Source: Sulfuritalea sp.
Lineage (GTDB): Bacteria; Pseudomonadota; Gammaproteobacteria; Burkholderiales; Rhodocyclaceae
Length of the DNA stretch: 64,000 nucleotides
Reading direction: 5' to 3'
Assembly (NCBI GenBank): GCA_016710465.1
Contig: JADJVS010000016.1
Span: 186,001-250,000 of the forward strand
In this document: positions 19,576 through 28,757 of the stretch, piece after piece
Position numbering within the stretch: the stretch's first letter is position 1
Layout of the letters: each line of letters starts with the position of its first letter
Notes under the pieces: model-generated
What the model was told of the DNA's origin: nothing
Databases searched by the model: none
Seen by the model: the letters and a program-made list of their open reading frames with translations, nothing else
Translations under genes and position numbers: made by a program

Positions 19576-20005
19576 AGCCGCGGGTGTTCGACTGCGGCGC
19601 GAACCCGGCCAGTTCGACGCGCGGCGCCGGTTGCCAGCCTTTTTTGCGGTGTTCGGCGACGACATTGGTGAAGATGCCGCCGCGCACGTAGAAGCGCGCG
19701 GTGAGGCGCATGAAGCGCGGCTTCACGGCCCGCACCAGATCGTCGAGGATGCGGTTGGTGACGTCCTCGTGGAAGTGCCCCTCGTCGCGAAAGCTCCAGA
19801 TGTAAAGCTTGAGGCTTTTCAGCTCGACGCAGAGCTTGTCGGCGACATAGTCCAGGGTCAGCACGGCGAAATCCGGCTGCCCGGTCTTGGGGCAGAGGCA
19901 CGTGAATTCCGGGATTTCCATGTGGATCTGGTAATCCCGCCGCGGGGCCGGATTGGCAAAGGTTTCCAGCGCCTTGGCGCGGGCTTCTGGGGCGGGTTTT
20001 GGCAT
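19574..20005 (-). CDS. queF: NADPH-dependent 7-cyano-7-deazaguanine reductase
   Basis: Type I (unimodular) QueF of 143 residues, which reduces preQ0 to preQ1 in queuosine synthesis. The catalytic cysteine is in FTCLCPKTGQPDFA, the substrate-binding motif is VELKSLKLYIWSFRDEGHFHE, and the C-terminus carries RFYVRGGIFTNV. Its stop is embedded in a dispersed repeat. It starts 90 bases from the divergent smc gene. No other queuosine gene is in the window. Confidence 0.93.
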   Translation of the reverse strand: MPKPAPEARAKALETFANPAPRRDYQIHMEIPEFTCLCPKTGQPDFAVLTLDYVADKLCVELKSLKLYIWSFRDEGHFHEDVTNRILDDLVRAVKPRFMRLTARFYVRGGIFTNVVAEHRKKGWQPAPRVELAGFAPQSNTRG

Positions 20006-20039
20006 GCTCCGGGACCACGGTATGAGGGGCGGGACGGAT

Positions 20040-20045
20040 TATAAT
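20040..20045 (+). promoter_or_regulatory. Candidate -10 element upstream of smc
   Basis: A perfect TATAAT about 50 bases upstream of the smc GTG start, between smc and the divergent queF. No good -35 is seen at 17 bases. Confidence 0.35.
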
Positions 20046-20095
20046 GGCGCACCTGCCAAGCGGCATTGTCGTCCTCACTTTCAGGTCCCTCCCTC

Positions 20096-23000
20096 GTGCG
20101 TCTGAACAAGCTGAAACTCTCGGGCTTCAAGTCCTTTGTCGAGCCCACCACGGTGCTGTTTCCCGGCCAGTTGGCGGGCGTGGTCGGCCCCAACGGCTGC
20201 GGCAAGTCGAACATCATCGATGCGGTGCGCTGGGTGCTGGGTGAATCGAAGGCGTCGGAACTGCGCGGCGAGTCGATCCAGGACGTGATTTTCAAGGGCT
20301 CGGGCAACCGCAAGGAAGTCAGCCGCGCCAGCGTCGAACTGTTCTTCGACAACGCCGAAGGCCGTGCCGCCGGGCAGTGGAGCCAGTACGCCGAGATCAC
20401 GGTCAAGCGCGTGCTCGACCGCGAAGGCAACTCCAGCTACTACATCAACAACCTGCACGTGCGCCGCCGCGACGTGATCGACCTCTTCCTCGGCACCGGC
20501 CTCGGTCCGCGCGCCTACGCCATCATCGGCCAGGGCATGATCTCGCGCATCGTCGAGGCCAAGCCGGAGGAACTGCGCTTCTTCCTCGAAGAGGCGGCCG
20601 GGGTCACCAAGTACAAGGAACGCCGGCGCGAGACCGAGCACCGCCTCGAAGATGCGCGCGAAAACATCGCCCGGGTGGATGACATCCGCAACGAGCTGGA
20701 AAGCCAGGTCGGCCACCTGCAGGCCCAGGCCGCCGTGGCCCAGCAGTATCGCGGGCTGCACGAGGAGATGTCGCGCAAGCAGACCCTGCTCTGGCTGAAA
20801 AAGCGCAACGATGCGCGCGGCGATGGCCAAAGGCTGACGCGGCAGATTGAGGAAGCCGTGAACCGCGTCGAGGGCGAGACCGCGCAACTGCGCGAGGTCG
20901 AGGCCCGCGTCGAGCACGCGCGCGAGAACCATTACGCCGCCTCGGATGCGCTGCATGCGGCACAGGCGGAGATGTATGCCGCCAGCAACGAAGTCAACCG
21001 GCTCGAAAGCGAGCTGGGCCATTTGCGCGATTCGCGCAGCCGGCTGGAAGCACGGCTCGCCCAGTTGGCGGCGGAGCAGGGCCATTGGCAGGGGCAGCAG
21101 GCGAGCCTGGCCGAGGACGCCGCGCGCTGGAACGCCTTGCTGGAGAATTCGCGCGCCCGTGTCGCCGCCGCCGCCGCGCGCCACGAGGAAGCCGCCGCCA
21201 GGCTGCCCGACTGCGAAGACGCGGTGCAGACAGCGGGCAGCGAAGTCACCGAGGCCCGCCGCGCGCTCGGCGAAGCCGAACAGGCCCTGCGCCTGGCCGA
21301 GGCCGACCGTGGCCACGCCCAGCGCGCCCTGGAAAACCTGGCGCAGCGGCGCGGCCGCCTGGAGCAGGACAGGCAGGCGCTCGGCGCGCCCGACCCGGCC
21401 TTGCTCGCCGCGTCGCAAGAGGCCGAGGCGCTTGGCGCGGCACGTCTCGACACCGCGCAGGAAACGCTGGCCGGGCTGCAAACCGCGGTACCCGGCGCCG
21501 AAGCCGCGCTGCGCGCCGCGCGCGAGGCTTTGCAGGCCGCGCACCGCGGCCTGACCGAAACCCGCGCCCGCCACGAGGCGCTGTCGCAGTTGCAGGCCAA
21601 GGTCGCCAAGAGCGGCGAGATCGGCGATTGGTTGAAAGCGCGCGGGCTTGCCGACGCCCGACCCCTGTGGCAGGCGATCCAGGTCGAAGCCGGCTGGGAA
21701 ACCGCGGTCGAAGCCGTATTGCGCGAGCGCTTCTCGGCGCTGGCCGCCGATGCCGATGTCCTGCGCGCCGCGTTATTGTCGCCACCGCCCGCGATACTCA
21801 CGCTGGCGCTGCAGCGCCCATCGGCGGGTGTCACTCCGGCCGCCGAGTCCCTGCGTGGCAAAGTACGCTGCGATGATGCCGGCTGGGCCGGCGTGCTCGA
21901 CGAATGGCTGGCCGATGTCGCGGTCAGCGAGGACCTGCCGGCCAGCCTGCCGCTGGGATCGGGCCGTCGCGTGTCGCGCGCCGGCCATCTGCTGACGCCC
22001 GCCGGGCTGACCCTGTATGTCCCCGACGCCAAGACCCACGGCGTGATCGAGCGCCAGCGCGAGATCGACGAACTTTCCGGGCAAGTGGAAATGCGGGCCC
22101 TGGCCGAGGATGCGGCACGCACCCGGCAGCAGGCGGCGGAACAGGAGCTGGCGGACTTGCAGGCCCGCCTGACGGCTGCCCGCCGGGCTGTCCAGGAAGC
22201 GCAGCAGGCCTTGCACGCCGCGCAGGTCGAGGCGCTCAAGCTGGCCCAGGCCCAGGCCCGTTTCGAAGAGCGTTCGGCGCAGATCGACCGCGACCTCGCC
22301 GAGCTGCAGCGCCAGGATGAAAACGAAACGGCGCGCATCGAGCGTGCCGACAACGAAGGCGAATTGCAGCGCGATCGATTGGGCACGGTGCGCGAACGCG
22401 TCGAGCGCGCGATTGACCTGCACCGGCAGAAGGACATGGCGCTGCGCGACGCGCGCGGCGTCGAAAGCCAGCTCGGGCGCGAGGTTCAGGAGGCCGGCTT
22501 CTCCGAGCGCGAGTGCTTTTCAAAGCTTGACGACAACGACCGCGCCGCGACCACGGCCCGCAGCCAGTTGCAGCGTATCGAGGCGGACGGCGTGGCGGCT
22601 CGTACCGAGCTCGCCGGCATCAGCGACAGCGTCTTGCAGGAACAGTTGCACGCGGCGCTGGACGCGCGCGGGCTCAAGGAGTCGGCGCTGGCGGAACGCC
22701 GCAACGTGCTCGAAACCATGGCCGCCGACCTGCGCGGCCTGGACGAGCAGCGCCTGCGCCTGGAGCAGGGCCTGAGCCCCTTGCGCGAGCGCATCAACGA
22801 CTTGCGGCTCAAGGCCCAGGCCGCCCAGCTCAACGAGGAGCAGTTCCGCGAACGCCTGGCCGAGGTGCGCGTGGTCAGCGAGGAGGATGAGCTTCCCTTC
22901 GCCGCCGAGCTCGCCGCCGGCGGCGCCGAGCGCCTCAAGGACAGCGTGCTGCAAGGTGACATCGCGCGCCTGGCGGCCGAGATCGAGGCGCTCGGCCCGG

Positions 23001-23617
23001 TCAATCTGGCGGCGCTGGAAGAGCTGGCCACGGCCGCCGAGCGCAAGGGCTTCCTCGACGCGCAATCGACCGACCTGGCCGAGGCCATCGGCACGCTCGA
23101 AGATGCCATCCGTCGCATCGACCGCGAAACGCGCGAGCAGTTGCAGGAAACCTACGACACCGTCAATCGCCATTTCGGCAGCCTGTTCCCGCAGCTCTTC
23201 GGCGGCGGCGAAGCGCGCCTGATCCTCACCGGCGACGAGATCCTCGACGCCGGCATCCAGATCATGGCCCAGCCGCCGGGCAAGAAGAACACGACCATCC
23301 ACCTGCTGTCGGGCGGCGAGAAGGCACTGACCGCGATCGCCCTGGTGTTCGCCATCTTCAACCTCAATCCGGCGCCCTTCTGCATGCTCGACGAGGTCGA
23401 TGCGCCGCTCGACGATTCGAACACGGTGCGCTTCTGCGAGATGGTCAAGCGCATGTCGGTGCAGACCCAGTTCGTCTTCATTTCGCACAACAAGATCGCC
23501 ATGGAAATGGCGCAGCAACTGATCGGCGTCACCATGCAGGAGCAGGGCGTGTCGCGCGTGGTGGAAGTCGATATCGAGGAGGCCTTGCGCCTCGCCGACG
23601 ACCAGAAGGTGGCCTGA
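20096..23617 (+). CDS. smc: Chromosome segregation protein SMC
   Basis: Condensin ATPase of 1173 residues. The start is taken as GTG 20096, giving MRLNKLKLSGFKSFVEPTTV, the standard SMC N-terminus; further upstream codons give unrelated sequence. Walker A is GPNGCGKSN (about 31-39). A long coiled coil rich in Ala, Glu and Arg follows. The hinge is near 500-640, a second coiled coil follows, then the signature HLLSGGEKALTAIALVFAIF and Walker B FCMLDEVDAPLDDSN. It organises and segregates chromosomes with ScpA/ScpB, which are not in the window. The order smc-zipA-ligA is also known from gammaproteobacteria. Confidence 0.95.
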   Translation: MRLNKLKLSGFKSFVEPTTVLFPGQLAGVVGPNGCGKSNIIDAVRWVLGESKASELRGESIQDVIFKGSGNRKEVSRASVELFFDNAEGRAAGQWSQYAEITVKRVLDREGNSSYYINNLHVRRRDVIDLFLGTGLGPRAYAIIGQGMISRIVEAKPEELRFFLEEAAGVTKYKERRRETEHRLEDARENIARVDDIRNELESQVGHLQAQAAVAQQYRGLHEEMSRKQTLLWLKKRNDARGDGQRLTRQIEEAVNRVEGETAQLREVEARVEHARENHYAASDALHAAQAEMYAASNEVNRLESELGHLRDSRSRLEARLAQLAAEQGHWQGQQASLAEDAARWNALLENSRARVAAAAARHEEAAARLPDCEDAVQTAGSEVTEARRALGEAEQALRLAEADRGHAQRALENLAQRRGRLEQDRQALGAPDPALLAASQEAEALGAARLDTAQETLAGLQTAVPGAEAALRAAREALQAAHRGLTETRARHEALSQLQAKVAKSGEIGDWLKARGLADARPLWQAIQVEAGWETAVEAVLRERFSALAADADVLRAALLSPPPAILTLALQRPSAGVTPAAESLRGKVRCDDAGWAGVLDEWLADVAVSEDLPASLPLGSGRRVSRAGHLLTPAGLTLYVPDAKTHGVIERQREIDELSGQVEMRALAEDAARTRQQAAEQELADLQARLTAARRAVQEAQQALHAAQVEALKLAQAQARFEERSAQIDRDLAELQRQDENETARIERADNEGELQRDRLGTVRERVERAIDLHRQKDMALRDARGVESQLGREVQEAGFSERECFSKLDDNDRAATTARSQLQRIEADGVAARTELAGISDSVLQEQLHAALDARGLKESALAERRNVLETMAADLRGLDEQRLRLEQGLSPLRERINDLRLKAQAAQLNEEQFRERLAEVRVVSEEDELPFAAELAAGGAERLKDSVLQGDIARLAAEIEALGPVNLAALEELATAAERKGFLDAQSTDLAEAIGTLEDAIRRIDRETREQLQETYDTVNRHFGSLFPQLFGGGEARLILTGDEILDAGIQIMAQPPGKKNTTIHLLSGGEKALTAIALVFAIFNLNPAPFCMLDEVDAPLDDSNTVRFCEMVKRMSVQTQFVFISHNKIAMEMAQQLIGVTMQEQGVSRVVEVDIEEALRLADDQKVA
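22679..22700 (+). repeat. Repeat-like core inside smc
   Basis: GAGTCGGCGCTGGCG followed by GAACGCCG, read as E-S-A-L-A-E-R-R in the coiled coil. This frame differs from the VGAG frame of other coding copies, and the sequence fits a normal coiled coil, so chance is possible. Confidence 0.35.
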
Positions 23618-23619
23618 AC

Positions 23620-24771
23620 ATGGCATTGAGCGAATTGCATCTTGCCCTCATCGGCGCCGGCACCGCCGGCGTGTTGCTGGTCTGGGGCTATAACGTCTGG
23701 CAGGACCGCAAGCACCGCCGGACAGCGGATCGCATCTTCAATGGCGGCGCCGGCGACGCCATGGACGCCGCACCCGCCCCCGAGCTTGCACCTGATGCCG
23801 AGCGACAGGAGCCCACCCTGGGCGAGGGCGCTGTGGAGGATGGGATTTCGTCCGCGCCGGAACCCGCGGTGGAGCATGTGGAGTCAGCCGCTGCCCGTCC
23901 GACCCCGACGTCCGACCTTGCGGCAGAAAGCGACGATCCGCCCGCGGGCGGGATCGACGACATTGCCGACCTGACGCTGCGCTTCAGCGCCGCCGCGCCG
24001 ATTGCCGCGCCCATCGTGTACAGCGTGCAGCGTGGGTGGGCGGGTGACATTTCCAAGCCGGTTTCCTGGCTGGCGCGGGGCGGCGACGGCGGCCGCTGGC
24101 GGCCGATCATGGCCGACGACGAGGGCGGCTATCGCGAATGGGCGGTCGGCGTGCAACTGGTGGATCGGCGCGGCCCGCTGGGCGAGGGCGAACTGGCGGC
24201 GTTTGTCGCCGGTGTGCAGGCCCTCGCGCAGCAGACCGGCGCCGTGCTGGATGCGCTTCCCGATCTCGACGAGATTGTCGCCAACGCCAATGCGCTCGAC
24301 CAGTTCTGCGCCGCTGTCGACATCCAGTTCGTGCTCCATGTGGTGGATGCCACGGGCGGCACTTTTGCCGGCACCAAGTTGCGCGGCCTGGCCGAGGCCG
24401 CCGGCCTGGCGCTGGAAGCCGATGGTCTGTTCCACGCCCGCGACGAGGCCGGCGGCGAGCTGTTCAGCCTGGGCAATCTCGGCAGCGAAGGCTTCAATGC
24501 CGAATCCCTGCGCACCATGGCCACCCACGGCCTCACCTTCAGCCTCGACGTGCCACGCGCAAGCGACGGCCGCGCCGCGTTCGAAAAAATGCTCGGCGCG
24601 GCGCGCCAGATCGCCGGGGCGCTGAACGGCGTGCTGGTCGATGCGCAGCGCGCGCCGCTGGCCGACGCCATGATCGCCGCCATCCGCGCCAAGACCGTCG
24701 AACTGCAACAGCGCATGCGCGACGGCGGCATCGACCCGGGCAGCCCGCGGGCGCTTCGCCTCTTCTCCTGA
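23620..24771 (+). CDS. zipA: Cell division protein ZipA (C-terminal FtsZ-binding domain protein)
   Basis: 383-residue membrane protein. The N-terminus has one transmembrane segment (LHLALIGAGTAGVLLVWGYN) with a basic stretch just after it (DRKHRRTADR). A Pro/Ala/Glu-rich linker runs to about residue 115. The C-terminal domain (about 215-360) carries IQFVLHVVDATGGTFAGTKL and GLALEADGLFHA, the pattern of the ZipA FtsZ-binding domain. ZipA tethers FtsZ to the membrane at the division site. It starts 2 bases after smc and its stop overlaps the ligA ATG. Confidence 0.83.
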   Translation: MALSELHLALIGAGTAGVLLVWGYNVWQDRKHRRTADRIFNGGAGDAMDAAPAPELAPDAERQEPTLGEGAVEDGISSAPEPAVEHVESAAARPTPTSDLAAESDDPPAGGIDDIADLTLRFSAAAPIAAPIVYSVQRGWAGDISKPVSWLARGGDGGRWRPIMADDEGGYREWAVGVQLVDRRGPLGEGELAAFVAGVQALAQQTGAVLDALPDLDEIVANANALDQFCAAVDIQFVLHVVDATGGTFAGTKLRGLAEAAGLALEADGLFHARDEAGGELFSLGNLGSEGFNAESLRTMATHGLTFSLDVPRASDGRAAFEKMLGAARQIAGALNGVLVDAQRAPLADAMIAAIRAKTVELQQRMRDGGIDPGSPRALRLFS

Positions 24772-26822
24772 TGCAGCTCGCGGCGGCGGCGGCGCGGGCG
24801 GAAGTCTTGCGCCGCGAGATCGAGCGGCACAACCACGCCTATTACGTGCTCGACCGGCCGACGGTTCCCGACGCCGAGTACGACCGACTGTTCCGCGAAC
24901 TGCAGGTGATCGAGGAAGAACATCCGCCACTGCGAACCGCCGATTCGCCGACCCTGCGCGTCGGCGGCAGACCGCTCGCCATGTTTGCGCCGGTCCGGCA
25001 TGCCGTGCCCATGCTGTCGATCCGCACCGAGACCGACACCGAGCCGGCCGGAGCGCGCGCCTTCGATGCCCGTGTTCGCCGCGAACTCGGCCTGGCCGAT
25101 GCCGAGGCTCCGGTCGAGTACGCGGCGGAACTCAAGTTCGACGGCCTGGCGATCAACCTGCGTTATGAGCATGGCCTGCTTGTGCAGGCGGCCACCCGCG
25201 GCGACGGTGAGACCGGCGAGGACGTGACGCAGAACATCCGCACCGTGCATTCGATTCCGCTGCGCCTGGCGGGGAATCCGCCGCCTTTGCTGGAAGTGCG
25301 CGGCGAGGCCTACATGAGCCGTCCGGATTTCGAGCGCTACAACGAAAGGCAGCGCGCCCTGGGCAAGGCTGGCCTGGTGAATCCGCGCAATGGCGCCGCC
25401 GGCAGCATCCGCCAGCTCGATCCGGCGATGGCGGCCGAGCGGCCCTTGTCCTTCTATGCCTACGGCCTGGGAGCGAGCGAGGGCTGGACACTGCCCTCAA
25501 CCCATTCCGGCGTGCTGGCCGCGCTCGCCGCCTTCGGCCTGCCGGTCTGCGAGCATCGCGCCGTGGCGCAGGGCGCCGAGGGCCTGATCGCATTTCACGC
25601 GCGCATGCGCGCCCTGCGCGACAGCCTGCCCTTCGATATCGATGGCGTGGTGTACAAGGTCAATTCGCTGGCCTTGCAGCAGCAGCTCGGCTTCGTCACG
25701 CGCGAACCACGCTGGGCCGTGGCGCACAAGTATCCGGCGGAGGAAATGCTGACCACCGTCGAAGCCATCGAGGTGCAGGTCGGACGTACCGGGGCGATCA
25801 CGCCGGTGGCGCGCCTGGCGCCGGTCTTCGTCGGTGGCGTGACGGTGACCAATGCCACGCTGCACAACGAGATCGAAGCGCGGCGCAAGGATGTGCGCGT
25901 CGGCGATACCGTGGTGGTGCGGCGTGCCGGCGACGTGATTCCCGAGGTGGTGTCGGTGGTGATCGAGCGCCGGCCGAAGCGCGACCTGCTGGGCGATGAG
26001 CCATTGCATCCAGCTTTCGAATTGCCCAAGCTCTGCCCGGTCTGTGGCTCGGCCATCGAACGCCCCGAGGACGAAGCCATCGCGCGCTGCAGCGGCGGCC
26101 TGATCTGCCCGGCGCAACGCAAACAGGCGTTGCTGCATTTTGCCGGGCGTCGCGCCATGGACATCGAGGGACTGGGCGACAAACTGGTCGAACAACTGGT
26201 CGACAATGCCATCGTCAAGACCCCGGCCGATCTCTACAAACTCGGCCTGCTGGCGATGGCCAATCTTGAGCGCATGGCGGAAAAGTCGGCGGCAAACCTG
26301 CTGGCGGCAATCGGGAAGAGCAAGTCGACGACGCTGGCGCGCTTCATTTTCGCCTTGGGCATCCGCAATGTCGGCGAGGCGACGGCGAAGGATCTGGCGC
26401 GCTTCTTCGGCGGTCTCGACGCGCTGATGGCGGCTGACAGCGACCGTCTCCAGCAGGTGCCCGATGTCGGTCCGGTGGTGGCGGCCTCGATTGCGCGCTT
26501 CTTCGCCGAGCCGCACAATGTCGAAGTCATCGAGCAGTTGCGCGCGGCAGGTGTGCACTGGGTCGAGGGCGAGCCCGCCGCCGTGGTCAGCTCGGCGATT
26601 TCGGGCAAGACCTTTGTCCTCACCGGCACGCTGCCGACGCTGACGCGCGACGAGGCGAAAGACATGATCGAGGCGCAGGGCGGCAAGGTGGCCGGTTCCG
26701 TGTCGAAGAAGACCGATTACGTGGTGGCCGGGGCCGAAGCCGGCTCCAAGCTGGAAAAGGCGCAGGCCTTGGGCGTCGCCATACTCGACGAGGTTCAGTT
26801 CAGGGAGTTGATGAAAACATGA
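24771..26822 (+). CDS. ligA: NAD-dependent DNA ligase LigA
   Basis: 683-residue ligase. Domains in order are Ia (HNHAYYVLDRPTVPDAEYDR), adenylation with the nucleophilic lysine in AELKFDGLAIN, the OB fold (VQVGRTGAITPVARLAPVFV), a Cys4 zinc finger (LCPVCGSAI, ARCSGGLICPAQ), helix-hairpin-helix repeats and a C-terminal BRCT domain (ISGKTFVLTGTLPTLTRDEA, GSVSKKTDYVVAG). It seals nicks in replication and repair. It starts at the ATG overlapping the zipA stop and its stop overlaps the galU start by four bases. Confidence 0.96.
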   Translation: MQLAAAAARAEVLRREIERHNHAYYVLDRPTVPDAEYDRLFRELQVIEEEHPPLRTADSPTLRVGGRPLAMFAPVRHAVPMLSIRTETDTEPAGARAFDARVRRELGLADAEAPVEYAAELKFDGLAINLRYEHGLLVQAATRGDGETGEDVTQNIRTVHSIPLRLAGNPPPLLEVRGEAYMSRPDFERYNERQRALGKAGLVNPRNGAAGSIRQLDPAMAAERPLSFYAYGLGASEGWTLPSTHSGVLAALAAFGLPVCEHRAVAQGAEGLIAFHARMRALRDSLPFDIDGVVYKVNSLALQQQLGFVTREPRWAVAHKYPAEEMLTTVEAIEVQVGRTGAITPVARLAPVFVGGVTVTNATLHNEIEARRKDVRVGDTVVVRRAGDVIPEVVSVVIERRPKRDLLGDEPLHPAFELPKLCPVCGSAIERPEDEAIARCSGGLICPAQRKQALLHFAGRRAMDIEGLGDKLVEQLVDNAIVKTPADLYKLGLLAMANLERMAEKSAANLLAAIGKSKSTTLARFIFALGIRNVGEATAKDLARFFGGLDALMAADSDRLQQVPDVGPVVAASIARFFAEPHNVEVIEQLRAAGVHWVEGEPAAVVSSAISGKTFVLTGTLPTLTRDEAKDMIEAQGGKVAGSVSKKTDYVVAGAEAGSKLEKAQALGVAILDEVQFRELMKT

Positions 26823-27691
26823 CGATAAAAAAAGTCAGCAAGGCCGTGTTCCCGGTGGCCGGGCTCGGCACCCGCTTCCTGCCGGCGACCAAGGCCAGCC
26901 CGAAGGAAATGATGCCCATCGTGGACAAGCCGCTGATCCAGTATGCGGTCGAAGAGGCGGTGGCCGCCGGCATCACCGACATGATCTTCGTCACCGGCCG
27001 TTCAAAGCGCGCCATCGAGGACCACTTCGACAAGGCCTACGAACTGGAGAGCGAGCTCGAACATCGCGGCAAGACGCAGATGCTCGAATTCGTGCGCAAC
27101 ATGATCCCGAAGAACATCAACTGCATCTACATCCGCCAGCCCGAAGTGCTGGGGCTGGGCCATGCGGTGCTCTGCGCCTATCCGGCGGTGGGCGATGAAC
27201 CCTTTGCCGTGCTGCTGGCCGACGACCTGCTGGACAACGATCCGCCGGTGATGAAGCAGATGGTGGACGTCTATTCCAGTCACGGCAGCTCGGTGATCGG
27301 CGTGCAGCAGGTGGCACGCGAGGAAACCCGGAGCTACGGCATCGTCGACAGCGCGCCGATCTCCGAACGCATCGAGGAAATCCAGCGCATTGTCGAAAAG
27401 CCGAAGCCGGAGGAGGCACCGTCGACGCTCGCGGTGGTTGGGCGCTATGTGCTGACGCCGCGCATTTTTCACCACCTGGCGCGCATCGGCAAGGGCTCCG
27501 GCGGCGAGATTCAATTGACCGACGGCATTGCCGCGCTGCTCGACGAGGAACAGGTGCTGGCCTACCGCTACCAGGGCAAGCGCTACGACTGCGGCGCCAA
27601 GCTCGGCTATCTGGAGGCCACCGTCGCCTTCGGCCTGCGCCATGCCGAGGTGGGCAGCGAGTTCGCCGCCATGCTGAAGAGGATGTCATGA
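26819..27691 (+). CDS. galU: UTP-glucose-1-phosphate uridylyltransferase
   Basis: 290-residue nucleotidyltransferase making UDP-glucose. The N-terminus is KAVFPVAGLGTRFLPATKAS with PKEMMPIVDKPLIQYAVEEA; further conserved parts are VLGLGHAVLCAYP, VLLADDLLDN and IQLTDGIAALL. UDP-glucose supplies envelope polysaccharides and lipopolysaccharide. It overlaps ligA and hpt by four bases each, so the smc-to-hpt genes are probably one transcript. Confidence 0.95.
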   Translation: MTIKKVSKAVFPVAGLGTRFLPATKASPKEMMPIVDKPLIQYAVEEAVAAGITDMIFVTGRSKRAIEDHFDKAYELESELEHRGKTQMLEFVRNMIPKNINCIYIRQPEVLGLGHAVLCAYPAVGDEPFAVLLADDLLDNDPPVMKQMVDVYSSHGSSVIGVQQVAREETRSYGIVDSAPISERIEEIQRIVEKPKPEEAPSTLAVVGRYVLTPRIFHHLARIGKGSGGEIQLTDGIAALLDEEQVLAYRYQGKRYDCGAKLGYLEATVAFGLRHAEVGSEFAAMLKRMS

Positions 27692-28233
27692 GCCCCGATG
27701 AGGCGCGCCGAATACTGGCCGAGGCCGACCTGCTGTGCTCGGAACAGGAGTCGGCGCTGGCGGTACGCCGCGTCGCCGGCGAAATCGCGGCGCGGCTGCG
27801 CGACGCCAACCCGCTGGTGCTGGCGGTGATGGGCGGCGCCGTGGTGTTCACCGGGGCCCTGCTGCCGCAGCTCGATTTCCCGCTGGATTTCGACTACCTG
27901 CATGTCACGCGCTACGGCGATGTCACGGTGGGCGGCCGGCTGCACTGGGTGGTCGAGCCGCGTACCGAGGTGGCCGGGCGCTGCGTGCTGGTGGTCGACG
28001 ACATCCTCGACGAGGGCGTGACCATGGCCGCCATCGTCCAGCGCCTGCGCGACCAGGGCGCGGCGCAGGTGCTGAGCGCGGTGTTCGCGGAAAAGGATCT
28101 TGGCCGCGACAAGCCCATCGCCGCCGATTTCGTCGGCCTGCGTTTGCCGAACCGCTATGTCTTTGGTTACGGCATGGACGTCAAGGGTGCCTGGCGCAAC
28201 CTGCCGGCGGTGTATGCCGTGAAGGGAATGTGA
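27688..28233 (+). CDS. hpt: Hypoxanthine-guanine phosphoribosyltransferase
   Basis: 181-residue purine-salvage enzyme. The PRPP-binding motif is CVLVVDDILDEGVTMAAIV. The flexible-loop region is LDFDYLHVTRYGDVTVGGRL, and the nucleobase region is near DFVGLRLPNRYVFGYGMDVK. This resembles the hypoxanthine-guanine type found in betaproteobacteria. A repeat-like core (27747-27770) is read here as E-S-A-L-A-V-R-R near residue 21. Confidence 0.88.
   Translation: MSPDEARRILAEADLLCSEQESALAVRRVAGEIAARLRDANPLVLAVMGGAVVFTGALLPQLDFPLDFDYLHVTRYGDVTVGGRLHWVVEPRTEVAGRCVLVVDDILDEGVTMAAIVQRLRDQGAAQVLSAVFAEKDLGRDKPIAADFVGLRLPNRYVFGYGMDVKGAWRNLPAVYAVKGM
27747..27770 (+). repeat. Repeat-like core inside hpt
   Basis: GGAGTCGGCGCTGGCG then GTACGCCG. 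It is close to the intergenic copy at 14429, but read in the ESALA frame. Whether this is a true copy or chance is open. Confidence 0.4.
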
Positions 28234-28346
28234 GCGCGGCGGCGCAACACCGCCAAGGTTTTTTTCACCGCAAAGGCCCGCAGGGCTTGCATCCCGCGCG
28301 CGAATAGTGTTTCAATGCGGCTTTCCAAAACAACGAGGGGAACCAG

Positions 28347-28697
28347 ATGAACAAGTCCGAACTGATTGACGCCGTTGCCGAGCGTGCCGAACTTTCCAAG
28401 GCTGCCGTAAACAAGGCGATCGACGCCATGACCGAAGTGATCACCACCGTCATTGCCAAGGGCAACCCGGTTGCGCTGATCGGCTTCGGCACCTTCAAGT
28501 CCGTGATGCGTTCCGCGCGCACCGGCAAGAATCCGAAGACCGGCGCTCCCCTGAAGATCGCCGCCAAGTCCGTGCCGAAGTTCACCGCCGGCGCCGGCCT
28601 GAAGGCCGCCGTTGCCGGCAAGAAGCCCGCCGCGAAGAAGGCCGCGCCGGCCAAGAAGGCTGCTCCGGCCAAGAAGCCCGCTGCAAAGAAGAAGTAA
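28347..28697 (+). CDS. hup: HU-family DNA-binding protein with lysine/alanine-rich tail
   Basis: 116-residue nucleoid protein. Residues 1-90 are a complete HU domain (MNKSELIDAVAERAELSKAA, VALIGFGTFKSVMRSARTGK with the beta-arm, then NPKTGAPLKI). Residues about 91-116 form a histone-H1-like tail made of PAAKK and PAKKA repeats. HU bends and compacts DNA; basic tails in other tailed HU proteins add non-specific binding. The ribosome-binding site GAGGGG lies 6 bases before the ATG. A strong terminator follows the stop. The 114-base gap upstream suggests its own promoter, and the gene is likely highly expressed. Confidence 0.93.
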   Translation: MNKSELIDAVAERAELSKAAVNKAIDAMTEVITTVIAKGNPVALIGFGTFKSVMRSARTGKNPKTGAPLKIAAKSVPKFTAGAGLKAAVAGKKPAAKKAAPAKKAAPAKKPAAKKK

Positions 28698-28710
28698 GCT
28701 TTCTTCGCCC

Positions 28711-28744
28711 AACAAAAAGGCAACCTGCGGGTTGCCTTTTTGTT
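28711..28744. terminator. Bidirectional intrinsic terminator after hup
   Basis: A perfect 15-bp inverted repeat (AACAAAAAGGCAACC with its complement) around a TGCG loop. It ends in a T-run on both strands, so it can stop both hup (+) and the convergent DUF1015 gene (-), whose stop lies 14 bases away. Confidence 0.92.
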
Positions 28745-28757
28745 GGCTGTTCAGGTT

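Noticed and set aside
24138..24770. N-terminal extension of LigA inside zipA
   Set aside because: That stretch is a shifted reading of zipA; the LigA family begins at 24771.
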